The notes below the pieces were generated by a model, which was given only the letters and a program-made list of their open reading frames with translations, did not search any database and was not told the origin of the DNA. The translations under genes were made by a program, and so were the position numbers. A stretch of DNA of 64,000 bases from Brevibacterium casei CIP 102111 (lineage in GTDB: Bacteria > Actinomycetota > Actinomycetes > Actinomycetales > Brevibacteriaceae): positions 372,001 through 436,000 of the forward strand of contig NZ_FXZC01000004.1 of the NCBI RefSeq assembly GCF_900169275.1. Direction: 5' to 3'. Positions 1 to 8,288 of this stretch are shown here, piece after piece. Each line of letters starts with the position of its first letter. The first letter of the stretch is position 1.

Positions 1-1
1 C

Positions 2-1219
2 TACGTTCTCGCGATCACGGACCCGACGGCGGTCGAGATCCTGCCCGCGCCGGGTGACGGATCCTCCGGTGCCGACGCCGTCGTCGAACAGTTCCTCATC
101 GAGGCGTGGGACGAGGACCAGGCAGCGGACGCCGATCTCGTCCACGTTCACTTCGGCTTCGAACTCGTTCCTCTGTCCGCACTCGAGCGATTCGTCGCAG
201 CCCTCGACAGGCTCGGACTGCCGCTCGTCCTCACGGTCCACGACCTCGAGAATCCGCAGCTGCCCGAGCATGCCCAGGACGACTTCGCTCGCCGACTCGA
301 GGTCCTCCTCCGGCATGCCGTCCGTGTCATCACCCTCACCGAGGGCGCACGTGCGGAGATCATCCGGCGGTGGTCACGCGAGGTGTCCGTTGTGCCGCAC
401 CCGCCGCTGGGCTCCGACGTCGCCGAGGCTGTGGTGGCGAGCACTCAACCGCCCGGCGCGCCCGTCGCGAACCGTCCGTCGTCGCCCGGCGCGCCCGTCG
501 CGGCGCGGCAACCGTTCGCCGCACGGCGACCGTTCACCGCGCGGCGACCGTACACTGCCGGAATCCTCCTCAAGGATGCCCGCCCGTCGCTTGATCTCGC
601 GGCGATCGCCGCCCTCGCCCGGGCCCTCGGGACCGATCCTCTCCGCAATGATGACTGGCGGCTCACCGTGATCCGGCGACCGACCGTGCGCGCCGGTCGG
701 GAATCCGAGGTCGCCGAGCTCAAGCGCCTGCTCGACCGGTCCGAATCCGCCGACGTCGAGGTCTGGGCGTCGATGTCGGATCGCGAACTCGAGGACTGGC
801 TCGCCCGTCTCGATGTCCTCGTCCTGCCCTACCGGCACGGAACTCACTCAGGGCTGCTCGATCTGGCCAACGACCTCGGCACGCGGGTCCTCTACGCCGA
901 GGTCGGCCATCTCGCCGATCAGCGGCCCGGGACGAACCTCGGCGTGGACTTCCATGATGCCGACTCGCTGCGCGCTGGCCTGCACGCGATCGCCGAGGCG
1001 CCGCCGCTGCCACCCCGCTCCCGTGAGGACGGACTCCGCCTGCTCGCCGAGGTCCGTGACGCGCACACACGGCTCTACCGGTCGGTCGCGGCGAGACGGG
1101 CGAAGACGCCAGCCGCGGCTCCGGCAGTGACGCCGCCAACTGCGACACCGCCAGCCACTGCGGCAACTGCAACGACACCGGCAACGCCCTCACCCGCTGA
1201 CACGGCAGGTGCCCGGTGA
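2..1219 (+). CDS. Glycosyltransferase, GT-B type, 5'-truncated by window edge
   Basis: The reading frame is open from the first bases, so the true start lies upstream. The visible part of about 405 residues has a Rossmann-like segment (DLVHVHFGFELVPLSALERF, then LVLTVHDLENP) typical of the acceptor half of GT4-like glycosyltransferases, followed by ITLTEGARAEIIRRW. Near the middle is a low-complexity Pro/Ala/Arg stretch (about 470-560) made of near-repeated ARRPFTARRPYT-like units, and the C-terminus is an Ala/Thr/Pro tail. It overlaps the next gene by GTGA, so it is the first visible gene of a four-gene glycosyltransferase operon. The donor and acceptor cannot be told from sequence. The low-complexity insert separates the two lobes and is probably a flexible linker. 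Confidence 0.72.
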   Translation, partial: YVLAITDPTAVEILPAPGDGSSGADAVVEQFLIEAWDEDQAADADLVHVHFGFELVPLSALERFVAALDRLGLPLVLTVHDLENPQLPEHAQDDFARRLEVLLRHAVRVITLTEGARAEIIRRWSREVSVVPHPPLGSDVAEAVVASTQPPGAPVANRPSSPGAPVAARQPFAARRPFTARRPYTAGILLKDARPSLDLAAIAALARALGTDPLRNDDWRLTVIRRPTVRAGRESEVAELKRLLDRSESADVEVWASMSDRELEDWLARLDVLVLPYRHGTHSGLLDLANDLGTRVLYAEVGHLADQRPGTNLGVDFHDADSLRAGLHAIAEAPPLPPRSREDGLRLLAEVRDAHTRLYRSVAARRAKTPAAAPAVTPPTATPPATAATATTPATPSPADTAGAR

Positions 1220-2424
1220 ACCGGCCGCTGCGCATCCTCGTCATCGCCGACTACCGCTACCCGTTGCGCGAACCGCTGCGCGGCGGGCTCGAGACGCACG
1301 AGTGGAACCTCGTGCGGGAGCTGCGGCGGCGCGGCCACGACGTCACCCTCGCAGCGAAGGAGGGCTCCGACTTCCTCGAGAACTCGCCGCCGGCCCTCGT
1401 CTACCCCGAGCTGCCATGGCCGCTGAGCGCTCCCCGATCGGATGCGCACCTGCCCGACGAGGTCGCCGCTCACCAGGCCGCGTGCCTCCACACCGTCATG
1501 GACCACCTCGCGGTCGAAGGGCGAGGGTTCGACGTCGTCCACAACCACGCCGTGAGCACCGTCCCCCTCACCCGAGCGGCCGAGATCCCGGTGCCGCTGT
1601 TCACAACCCTCCACACCCCGCCGCGGATGGACCTCGTCGACGTCATCGACTCCGCCGGAGCGGAGCGGGTCTTCACCGTCTCCCGGTACGCCCAGTCCTC
1701 GTGGGCGAACGCCGGAGTCGCCACCGACGTCGTCACCAACGGTGCGGACGCGACCGTCTGGCCGCTGGGCGCGGGCGGTCCCGGCCTGTGCTGGTTCGGG
1801 CGGATCGTGCCCGAGAAGTACCCGCACCTCGCTGTCGACGTCGCCACCCGCATCGGGGTGCCGCTGCGGATCATCGGTCCGATCGGCGACCCCGACTACT
1901 TCGACGCCTACGTCGCCCCCGCGATCGCGCGCTCCCATGGACTCGTCGACTACCTCGGGTGCCTCAGCCAGCGGGAGACCGCCGAGGTCGTCGGCGCCTC
2001 CGCTGCCACCGTCGTCACCCCGATGTGGAACGAGCCGTTCGGCCAGGTCGTCATCGAATCCCTGTTCTGCGGCACCCCCGTCGTCGCACTCGAGCGTGGT
2101 GCCTTCGCCGACCTCTACTCCGACGTCGACGGCGTCACCCTCGTCCCCGCGGCCCGCGCCGACGACGAGGTCCTCGACGACCTCGCCGAGGCGACCCGCC
2201 GTGTGCTCACCGCGAGCAGTTCCGGCGCGGTCGGCACCGCTCGCGCGAGGATCCGAGACCACGCCGTGTCCCGGTTCAGCGTCGGGGCGTGCGCCGAGGT
2301 CCTCCTCGACCGGTTCACCGCCGCCGTGGCCGCGCGCACCCCTGACCTCGGAACCGTCGGGCCCGATCGCGAGGGCTCCCGCCTCGGCGCCTCCCGGCTG
2401 GCGCGGACCGGAGGCGCCGGGTGA
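1216..2424 (+). CDS. GT4 family glycosyltransferase
   Basis: A 402-residue GT-B enzyme. The N-terminal lobe opens with RILVIADYRYPLREP and has the GGLETH loop followed by ELRRRGHDV. The C-terminal donor-binding lobe begins at about residue 190 (CWFGRIVPEKYPHL) and carries the EX7E motif in NEPFGQVVIES, then GTPVVALERGAF. All of this is characteristic of retaining GT4 enzymes using nucleotide sugars at the cytoplasmic membrane face. The start is GTG at 1216, overlapping the previous stop, and its own stop overlaps the next GTG, so translation is coupled. Its neighbours are three other glycosyltransferases, suggesting stepwise assembly of one glycan. The sugar specificity is unknown. Confidence 0.85.
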   Translation: MNRPLRILVIADYRYPLREPLRGGLETHEWNLVRELRRRGHDVTLAAKEGSDFLENSPPALVYPELPWPLSAPRSDAHLPDEVAAHQAACLHTVMDHLAVEGRGFDVVHNHAVSTVPLTRAAEIPVPLFTTLHTPPRMDLVDVIDSAGAERVFTVSRYAQSSWANAGVATDVVTNGADATVWPLGAGGPGLCWFGRIVPEKYPHLAVDVATRIGVPLRIIGPIGDPDYFDAYVAPAIARSHGLVDYLGCLSQRETAEVVGASAATVVTPMWNEPFGQVVIESLFCGTPVVALERGAFADLYSDVDGVTLVPAARADDEVLDDLAEATRRVLTASSSGAVGTARARIRDHAVSRFSVGACAEVLLDRFTAAVAARTPDLGTVGPDREGSRLGASRLARTGGAG

Positions 2425-3521
2425 TCGGCTGGTACGTCCACCACCACGGGCACGGGCATCTGCGGCGGATGACCGCGGTCGTCCCCCACCTCGACGACGA
2501 CGTCGTCGTCTTCTCGAGCCTGCCCCGGCCGCAGCGGCTGCCGCGCTCGCGCACGAGTGACGTGGAGTGGATCGAGCTCGAGGCGGACACGCCCCCGCAC
2601 GGGGAGCCCGCCGACCCGACCGCCGGTGGGCACCTCCATTGGGTGCCGACGAACGCTCCCGGTCACCGGCGAAGGATGGTCAGGATCGCCGAGGCGGCAC
2701 CGCGTCTCTCGGGCATGGTCGTCGACGTCTCGGCTGAGGTCGTCCTCCTCTCCCGTCTCCTCGGCGTGCCGGTGACGGTCATCGCGCAGGCTGGAGAGCG
2801 CACCGACGCCGCGCACCGGCAGGCCTACGCGCTCGCCGACGCACTCCTCGTCCCCCTGCCGGCACCGCAGGCCGCCGATGACGCGGTCTATGCCCGGGCT
2901 CTGCCGCACACGGTCAGGCATGCGGCGAAGACGACGTTCGTCGGCGGGATCTCCGCATCCGCGCCCACCGACGACAGCACCGAAGCGGCCGGCGGCAGCA
3001 CCGCTCCGACCGATGACAGCACCACTCCGACCGATGGCAGCGCCGAGGCGGGTGAAGGTCGACGCTTCCTCCTCCTCGGATCGCGCGGCGGAACGAGCCT
3101 CGGAGCCTCGACGTTCGAGCGGCTGCGGGAGAGGAGTCGCCATGACTGGAGCGCGATCGGACTCGATGTGCAGTCGTGGACCTCTGACGTCCATGCCGCG
3201 CTGAGGTCCTCGGCGCTCGTGCTCAGCAATGCCGGTCTCGGTGCGATCGCTGACATCATGGCCGCGCGCAGCCCCGCGATCTTCGTCCCTCAGACCAGGC
3301 CCTTCGACGAGCAGGTCGCCAACGGCCTCCTCCTGCAGGCGCTCGGGTTCCCCGTGCGCGACCGACTCGAGATCGGGGAGCCTTTCGACGCGGAGGTCGA
3401 CGCCGTCTCCCGGTGTGACTTCCCATGGGAGGCCTGGCAGACCGAGGGGGCACCCGGCCGGGCCGCCGACGTCATCCATCGGGTGTGCGCGAGTTCCGGA
3501 GGTCTGACCCATGTCGTCTGA
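2421..3521 (+). CDS. MurG/GT28-like glycosyltransferase
   Basis: A 366-residue protein beginning WYVHHHGHGHLRRM, the glycine/histidine-rich N-terminal loop seen in GT28 and MurG-like enzymes. The C-terminal half has SNAGLGAIADIMAARSPAIF and RPFDEQVANG, the expected nucleotide-sugar binding region. Between the lobes (residues about 180-210) is a degenerate repeat of acidic and Thr/Ser units (TDDSTEA, TDDSTTP, TDGSAEA) that looks like an expanded linker. The start is GTG overlapping the upstream stop. It probably acts with its operon neighbours on a membrane-linked or soluble glycan; the substrate cannot be inferred. Confidence 0.72.
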   Translation: MIGWYVHHHGHGHLRRMTAVVPHLDDDVVVFSSLPRPQRLPRSRTSDVEWIELEADTPPHGEPADPTAGGHLHWVPTNAPGHRRRMVRIAEAAPRLSGMVVDVSAEVVLLSRLLGVPVTVIAQAGERTDAAHRQAYALADALLVPLPAPQAADDAVYARALPHTVRHAAKTTFVGGISASAPTDDSTEAAGGSTAPTDDSTTPTDGSAEAGEGRRFLLLGSRGGTSLGASTFERLRERSRHDWSAIGLDVQSWTSDVHAALRSSALVLSNAGLGAIADIMAARSPAIFVPQTRPFDEQVANGLLLQALGFPVRDRLEIGEPFDAEVDAVSRCDFPWEAWQTEGAPGRAADVIHRVCASSGGLTHVV

Positions 3522-4446
3522 GCGGACCGTGGTCATCAGCCTCGCCTCACCCGACCGCTTCGACCGGATCCGGAGTCAGCACGCGGAACTCCGGCGCCTC
3601 CACCCCGACCGCATCGACGACGGCAGTCTCCGCCATGTCGTGTGCCTGCTCTCCCCCGGAGCCTCCGCGGAATCCGTCCTCGCCGATCATGCAGGCGCGC
3701 TGCCGGCGACGATCGACACCACCGCCGCCGACGCGACGGGCGGGAAGGTCAGACTCGGAGCGGCACGGAACGCCGGAGCCGCCGCCGCAGTCGAGCTCGG
3801 CGCCACGCTGCTCGTCTTCCTCGACGCCGACTGCCTGCCGGCAGAGCGCCTCCTCGAACGCTACGAGGAAGCTGCCGGGACTGTCGAGCGCGCTGCGGCC
3901 GGGCGCGACGGCACTGCGACCCGTCGGCTCCTCCTCGGGCCGGTCACCTACCTCACGGAGGAGGAGACGGAAGGGCTGGCCGCCTCGGCGCCGGTCATCC
4001 CACACCCTCACCCCGCTCGACCCGATCCGAACGATGGCGAGGTCGTCGACGTCGACCCGGACGCGACGGCAGACGGACCGGGCGCTCCCGATCCGTTCGC
4101 CCTCTTCTGGTCGCTGTCGTTCGCGTGCCGTCCCGAGGTCTTCGCCCGGATCGGCGGATTCGACGAGACCTACGCCGGATACGGGGGCGAGGACACCGAC
4201 TTCGCGTTCGCTGCCAGGAGGGCCGGGGTGGGACTGCGCTGGGTCGGCGGCGCGCACGCCTTCCACCGGTACCACCCGGTGAGCTCCCCACCCGTCGAAC
4301 ACGTCGCCGACATCGTCGCCAATGCGCGGATCTTCTTCGACCGGTGGAGGATATGGCCGATGGAGGGGTGGCTGCACGCCTTCCGCGACCTCGGCCTCGT
4401 CACCTTCGATGCCCGTTCCGGATGGCGTCTGACGGCAGAGGGCTGA
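3511..4446 (+). CDS. GT2 family glycosyltransferase
   Basis: A 311-residue GT-A enzyme. It shows GGKVRLGAARNAGAAAA, then the metal-binding DXD in LVFLDADCLP, and a C-terminal galactosyltransferase-type motif GGFDETYAGYGGEDTDFAF that supplies the catalytic acid region. It overlaps the GT28-like gene by 11 bases, so it is the last member of the four-gene set. The short gap to the convergent response-regulator gene contains no strong hairpin. Transfer of a hexose to a growing glycan is likely; donor and acceptor are unknown. Confidence 0.82.
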   Translation: MSSERTVVISLASPDRFDRIRSQHAELRRLHPDRIDDGSLRHVVCLLSPGASAESVLADHAGALPATIDTTAADATGGKVRLGAARNAGAAAAVELGATLLVFLDADCLPAERLLERYEEAAGTVERAAAGRDGTATRRLLLGPVTYLTEEETEGLAASAPVIPHPHPARPDPNDGEVVDVDPDATADGPGAPDPFALFWSLSFACRPEVFARIGGFDETYAGYGGEDTDFAFAARRAGVGLRWVGGAHAFHRYHPVSSPPVEHVADIVANARIFFDRWRIWPMEGWLHAFRDLGLVTFDARSGWRLTAEG

Positions 4447-4476
4447 GCACACTCCATCGCAGGGCCTCGACCTCGA

Positions 4477-5127
4477 TCAGCTCTCGGGCGGGCGATCCTC
4501 CCCGTGGGCGAGGGCGATCGCGTCCTGTCGCCGGCTCACCCCGAGCTTCGCGAAGAGGGCGTTGATGTGGGACTTCACAGTCGAGACGCCGAGGAAGAGG
4601 CGCTCGGCGATCTCGGGGTTCGATGCGCCTTCGGCCATGAGGTTGAGGACCTCGGCCTCCCTCGCGGTGAGCTCGGGGAACCGGTCGCGCACCGAGGCCG
4701 GGCGCGCCTCCGGGAGGCCGGCGACGACCCGTCCGGCGATGCGGGTGTCCAACGGAGTGCCGCCCACGGCCGTCGCACGGATGGCGGCGACCATCTCCTC
4801 ACGACCGGCGTCCTTCGTCAGATAGCCTGCGGCACCGGCCCGCAGCGCCGAGTCGATGCTCGCGTCGTCGGCGAAGGTTGTGAGCACGAGGACTCGGATG
4901 TCGGGACGGCTCTGCGTCAACTGTGCGGTCGCCTCGGCCCCGCTGAGGCCGGGCATGCGCAGGTCCATGAGGACGACGTCCGGCTCGAGTTCCGCGGCGA
5001 GGGCGATGGCCTCGGTTCCGTTGCGGGCTTCGCCGATGACCTCGATGCCGTCGGTGAGGGAGAGGACGACGACGATGCCGTCGCGGACGAGGGCCTGGTC
5101 GTCGGCGACGAGCACCGTGATGCTCAT
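4477..5127 (-). CDS. NarL/LuxR-family response regulator
   Basis: The receiver domain starts at ITVLVADDQALVRDG and carries the phospho-acceptor Asp in PDVVLMDLRMPG, the conserved Thr of VLVLTTFADD and the Lys of AGYLTKDA. The C-terminal LuxR helix-turn-helix is LTAREAEVLNLMAEGASNPE followed by GVSTVKSHINALFAKLGVSRR. I chose the ATG at 5127 because it begins directly at the receiver fold and overlaps the stop of the upstream kinase gene as ATGA; the longer frame only adds non-conserved residues. It is the output partner of the adjacent histidine kinase. The stimulus and regulon are not evident; the neighbouring membrane protein gene is a possible target. Confidence 0.93.
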   Translation of the reverse strand: MSITVLVADDQALVRDGIVVVLSLTDGIEVIGEARNGTEAIALAAELEPDVVLMDLRMPGLSGAEATAQLTQSRPDIRVLVLTTFADDASIDSALRAGAAGYLTKDAGREEMVAAIRATAVGGTPLDTRIAGRVVAGLPEARPASVRDRFPELTAREAEVLNLMAEGASNPEIAERLFLGVSTVKSHINALFAKLGVSRRQDAIALAHGEDRPPES

Positions 5128-6488
5128 CGGTCGGCCCTCGATGGTGTGACGGGTGAGGTCGTGGAGTGATCCGCATCGGTCGGGGGCACCACCGGCACCC
5201 ATGCCTCGGCGACGAAGGTTCGCCCGCCGACGAGGCGCCCCTCCGCGCCGCCGCCGAGAGCCTCGCAGCGTTCGCGCATGCCGAGCAGTCCGAACCCGCC
5301 GGTGCCTGTTCCCGCCGCGGGAGTGGAGGAGCGTGACATCGCCTCACGCATCTCCGAAGTGTCCCCGACGAGGTTGCGGGCGCTGATGCGCACGATGGGA
5401 ACGGGAGGCACCTCGGCGCCGGCAGGGCCGGGTCCGTGGCCCGCGCCCGAATCGAGAGAGGCGTCCGCGAACCTCATCTCGAGGGTCACCGCCTGCCCGG
5501 GCGCATGGCGGCGGACATTGGTGAGCATCTCCTGGACGGCGCGGAGCAGGGCCTCGACCCCTTCCGGGCTGAGCCGGGCGAGCACCGCCTGCGGTCGGTT
5601 CGGAAGGATCGTGAGCACGTCGGCGCCGCTGTCACGATGAGCGCGCAGCAGCTCGGCGACGCCGTCGAGCAGGTCCTGGCGCGGCTGCTCCCTCAGGGCT
5701 GCCACCGCCCGGCGGGATTCGGCGAGACCGTCGGCGGCGAGCCCTCGCGCCCGGTCGATGCGGGCGTCGAGTCCCTCCCAGCGGCGGGCCTGGGCGAGCG
5801 CGGCGGCCGCGTCGAGCTGGAGCGTCAGCGCCCCCAGGGAGTGCGCGAGCACGTCGTGGAGGTCGCGGGCGATGCGGGCACGTTCGGCGAGCGCCGCGGT
5901 CGTCGCCCGCTCGCGCTGGGAGATCAGCTGCTCTTCGAGGAGCGCGCGTTCCTGGGTCTCGGCGAGGAGGCGGCCGGCCCGGAGTCGGGTGAGCAGTCCC
6001 ACGCCGGCGCCGACGAGCAGGTAGATGATGAGGAGTTCGGTCGGGGCGCCGACGGCGATCGCCGCTGCGAGAAGGGCGCAGGCATCGGCGACGATGGTGA
6101 GCGTGACGACGAGGACCGAGCGGTCGGAGCGGCGGACCAGTCGGGCGAGGCCGGCGACGGCGAGCGGGATCATCGTCGACCCCGGGGCGAAGGCGAGGGC
6201 GCACGCGATGATCTGGGAGACGACGAGCAGCACCGTGCCCACCGCGTGCTGTCCGGGTGAGGCCCGGCGGTAGTCGTTCGTCGTCGCCCCGAGCATCATC
6301 TCCGCGACCCAGAGCGCCACTGCCGCCAGCGCCACTGCTCGCAGTTCGGGTACGGACACCTCCCATGCGAAGAGTGTGAAGAACCCGCCGAAGACGACGC
6401 CGAGGATGAGGGTGAGGACATCCGCGGGTCGCCATCGACTGCTCAGATTCCCGCGTTCGTCGGTGCGGCGGGACGGATCCGGCCTCAT
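5124..6488 (-). CDS. Two-component sensor histidine kinase (HisKA_3, DesK/NarX type)
   Basis: About 454 residues from the ATG at 6488. There are five or six predicted membrane helices in the N-terminal half (DVLTLILGVVFGGFFTLFAW onward). A dimerisation/phospho-acceptor helix has the HisKA_3 signature ARIARDLHDVLAHSLGALTL, and a C-terminal ATPase domain includes EMLTNVRRHAPGQ (N box) and GFGLLGMRERCEALGG (G box). A short Gly/Pro-rich insert (SGAGHGPGPAGAEVPP) lies in the ATPase domain. An upstream in-frame extension of 37 residues is not hydrophobic or conserved-looking and was left out. It is translationally coupled to the response-regulator gene. The ligand is unknown. Confidence 0.9.
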   Translation of the reverse strand: MRPDPSRRTDERGNLSSRWRPADVLTLILGVVFGGFFTLFAWEVSVPELRAVALAAVALWVAEMMLGATTNDYRRASPGQHAVGTVLLVVSQIIACALAFAPGSTMIPLAVAGLARLVRRSDRSVLVVTLTIVADACALLAAAIAVGAPTELLIIYLLVGAGVGLLTRLRAGRLLAETQERALLEEQLISQRERATTAALAERARIARDLHDVLAHSLGALTLQLDAAAALAQARRWEGLDARIDRARGLAADGLAESRRAVAALREQPRQDLLDGVAELLRAHRDSGADVLTILPNRPQAVLARLSPEGVEALLRAVQEMLTNVRRHAPGQAVTLEMRFADASLDSGAGHGPGPAGAEVPPVPIVRISARNLVGDTSEMREAMSRSSTPAAGTGTGGFGLLGMRERCEALGGGAEGRLVGGRTFVAEAWVPVVPPTDADHSTTSPVTPSRADR

Positions 6489-6558
6489 GGCCGCGATCCT
6501 ACCCCACCACCGAACGGGCGAGACGGCGTACGCGAATGCGGTCCGGACCTTGGTCGGC

Positions 6559-7095
6559 TCACGGGCGAGGAGGGTCGCGGCGGACCGGCGCCCCGGCATC
6601 GACTCCGCCGCTCAGTTGGTGAGCGGCCCACCGGGCGGCGATGCGGGTGCTCGTCAGCCGGGCGAGGCCGATCGAGATGAGGAGCAGTCCGGTGGCGGTG
6701 GCCATCTCCGGGGAGATCACGGCCGCCAGCCCGAGATCCATGCCGATGCGCACGGCGATGAAGCCGAGCCAGAGGGCGACACCGAGCCATCCCCCGCGCA
6801 TGCGGACTTCACCGTCCGGGCCGGTCGAGACCTCCGCGAACCGGCCCATCACCCATCCGCCGGCGAGCGAGACGGCGACGATGAGGACGATGGCGGTCAC
6901 GGCCGATGCCCAGGTGAGGTCGGCGTCTCCGAGCTGGAGGGGCAGGGTCATCGTGCCGAGGACGATGACGATGACGGCGACGCGCACCATCCGGGACAGG
7001 CGCCGCCAACTGAGCTGACGGTAGAGGATGAGTGCGAGGACGACGAGGGCGAGCAGCACGTTGGCGATCGGGATCCACGGGGCATCGAGAGTCAC
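6559..7095 (-). CDS. Small integral membrane protein (CcdC/DUF1453-like, tentative)
   Basis: About 178 residues with four or five hydrophobic helices (IANVLLALVVLALILYRQL; VAVIVIVLGTMTLPLQ; AVTAIVLIVAVSLAGG; LGVALWLGFIAVRIG). I placed the start at GTG 7095 because GGAG lies at the right distance upstream; the longer frame from 7146 has no such site. Alternating helices around a charged RMVRVAV loop recall CcdC/DUF1453 proteins, but no catalytic motif is visible, so the function is unknown. It lies just upstream of the kinase gene on the same strand and may be co-transcribed with the two-component system. Confidence 0.65.
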   Translation of the reverse strand: MTLDAPWIPIANVLLALVVLALILYRQLSWRRLSRMVRVAVIVIVLGTMTLPLQLGDADLTWASAVTAIVLIVAVSLAGGWVMGRFAEVSTGPDGEVRMRGGWLGVALWLGFIAVRIGMDLGLAAVISPEMATATGLLLISIGLARLTSTRIAARWAAHQLSGGVDAGAPVRRDPPRP

Positions 7096-7224
7096 GGTTG
7101 GTCTCCAGAGTGAGGGGGATCGCCGGGTGCGATCCGCTGCCCCCATCCTTCGTCGAGGTCGAGCCGACGCGAACCACCCGCGGGTGGAGATCCGGGTGGA
7201 GACCGCTCACCCGACCCCGTCGCC

Positions 7225-8211
7225 CTATCCCTCGAGCCGTACGTACCGGGAGAGCTCCGACTCCGCCGAGGCGAGTGCCCGGGCCGTGCTCAGCACCGTC
7301 CTCTCCATCGCCGAGGCGGCCGTGGTCGGCCGTACGTCCGCGCGCTGGGCGAGGCTGACGGCGCGCGAGAGGCCGGGGTCGACGAGGCGGACCGAGCGCA
7401 GCCGCGGCCGGTCGACGAGGACCATCGCGGGGACGATGGCGATCCCGAGTCCGCGTTCGACGAAGCGGATCGCCGCATCCATCTCGACCCCTGCGACGAC
7501 GACGTCGGGGGTGAGTCCCGCCGCCTCGAACGCCGCCGAGGTGGCTTCCCGGAGGTCGTAGCCGTGGTGGAAGACGACCTGGGGGCGGCGGGCCACCTCG
7601 GCGAGGGTGATCGTGTCCCCGAGGGCCGGCGCGGATGCCGAGCCCGTATCCGCGGTTCCGGGTGCGTCGGCCGCCTCCGGTGCGTCGGCGGCTGCGATGA
7701 CGACGAGGTCTTCGCGCAGCACCTCTTGCATGTGCAGGCGCGGGGCGATCGCCCCGAGGTCGAAGGTCCGGGTGATGAGCGCGAGGTCGAGCTGCCCGGC
7801 ACCGAGGGCCTCGACGAGTTCGCGCGAGCCCTTCTCCATGACCTCGAGTTCGATTCCGGGATGCTCGGCGTGGAAGCGGCTGAGCGCCTCGGCGACGAGG
7901 CTCACGCACAGGGTCGGAGTCGCCCCGAGACGGACTCGACCCTGCCGCAGACCGGCGAGTTCGTCCATGTCGAGGCGGATCGCCTCGGCGTCGGCGAGCA
8001 TCCTCCGCGCGGTCGGCAGCAGCGCCTCACCGGCCGCGGTGAGGGTGATGTGGCCGCGGGCGCGATGGAAGAGCTCGGCCCCGAGCTCCTTCTCCAGGGT
8101 CGAGATCTGCCGGGACAGGGAGGGCTGCGCGAGATGGAGGGTCGCGGCGGCCTTCGTGAAGTGCCCGGTGTCGGCGACCTCGACGAAGCTCGCGAGCTGT
8201 TCGAGATTCAT
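7225..8211 (-). CDS. LysR-family transcriptional regulator
   Basis: A 328-residue protein with an N-terminal winged helix-turn-helix (MNLEQLASFVEVADTGHFTK; HLAQPSLSRQISTLEKELGA) and a LysR substrate-binding domain from about residue 90 (GRVRLGATPTLCVSLVAEAL; FVERGLGIAIVPAMVL). An Ala/Asp-rich insert (EAADAPGTADTGSASAP) sits in the effector domain. The gene is divergent from the fumarate-reductase-like flavoprotein, the classic LysR arrangement, and a perfect palindrome lies immediately before its start codon. It probably controls the flavoprotein gene and itself; the co-inducer is unknown. Confidence 0.93.
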   Translation of the reverse strand: MNLEQLASFVEVADTGHFTKAAATLHLAQPSLSRQISTLEKELGAELFHRARGHITLTAAGEALLPTARRMLADAEAIRLDMDELAGLRQGRVRLGATPTLCVSLVAEALSRFHAEHPGIELEVMEKGSRELVEALGAGQLDLALITRTFDLGAIAPRLHMQEVLREDLVVIAAADAPEAADAPGTADTGSASAPALGDTITLAEVARRPQVVFHHGYDLREATSAAFEAAGLTPDVVVAGVEMDAAIRFVERGLGIAIVPAMVLVDRPRLRSVRLVDPGLSRAVSLAQRADVRPTTAASAMERTVLSTARALASAESELSRYVRLEG

Positions 8212-8212
8212 G

Positions 8213-8227
8213 GCAATAGTCTATTGC
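8213..8227. promoter_or_regulatory. Candidate LysR operator (perfect inverted repeat)
   Basis: GCAATAG-T-CTATTGC is a perfect 7-bp inverted repeat with a one-base centre, starting two bases upstream of the LysR start codon and about 60 bp before the divergent flavoprotein gene. AT-rich palindromes of this size are typical LysR autoregulatory sites. Confidence 0.6.
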
Positions 8228-8234
8228 TATCGTG

Positions 8235-8264
8235 TTGAGTCGAACAATGCATTGGACGTATCGT
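8235..8264 (+). promoter_or_regulatory. Candidate promoter of the flavoprotein gene
   Basis: TTGAGT (8235-8240) and TATCGT (8259-8264) are separated by 18 bp and lie directly downstream of the LysR palindrome, about 25 bp before the flavoprotein ATG at 8289. The -35 is close to consensus and the -10 is moderate. Confidence 0.4.
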
Positions 8265-8288
8265 GTAGGCGATCCTAACGTGGAAGGC

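Noticed and set aside
1075..2262. 395-residue minus-strand open frame opposite the first two glycosyltransferases
   Set aside because: Composition is repetitive Gly/Asp/Val with no fold signature, and the plus strand encodes a clear GT4 enzyme.
4477..7095. Two-component system and membrane protein as a bacitracin- or antibiotic-sensing module
   Set aside because: No ABC transporter gene accompanies it, so there is no basis for naming the stimulus.
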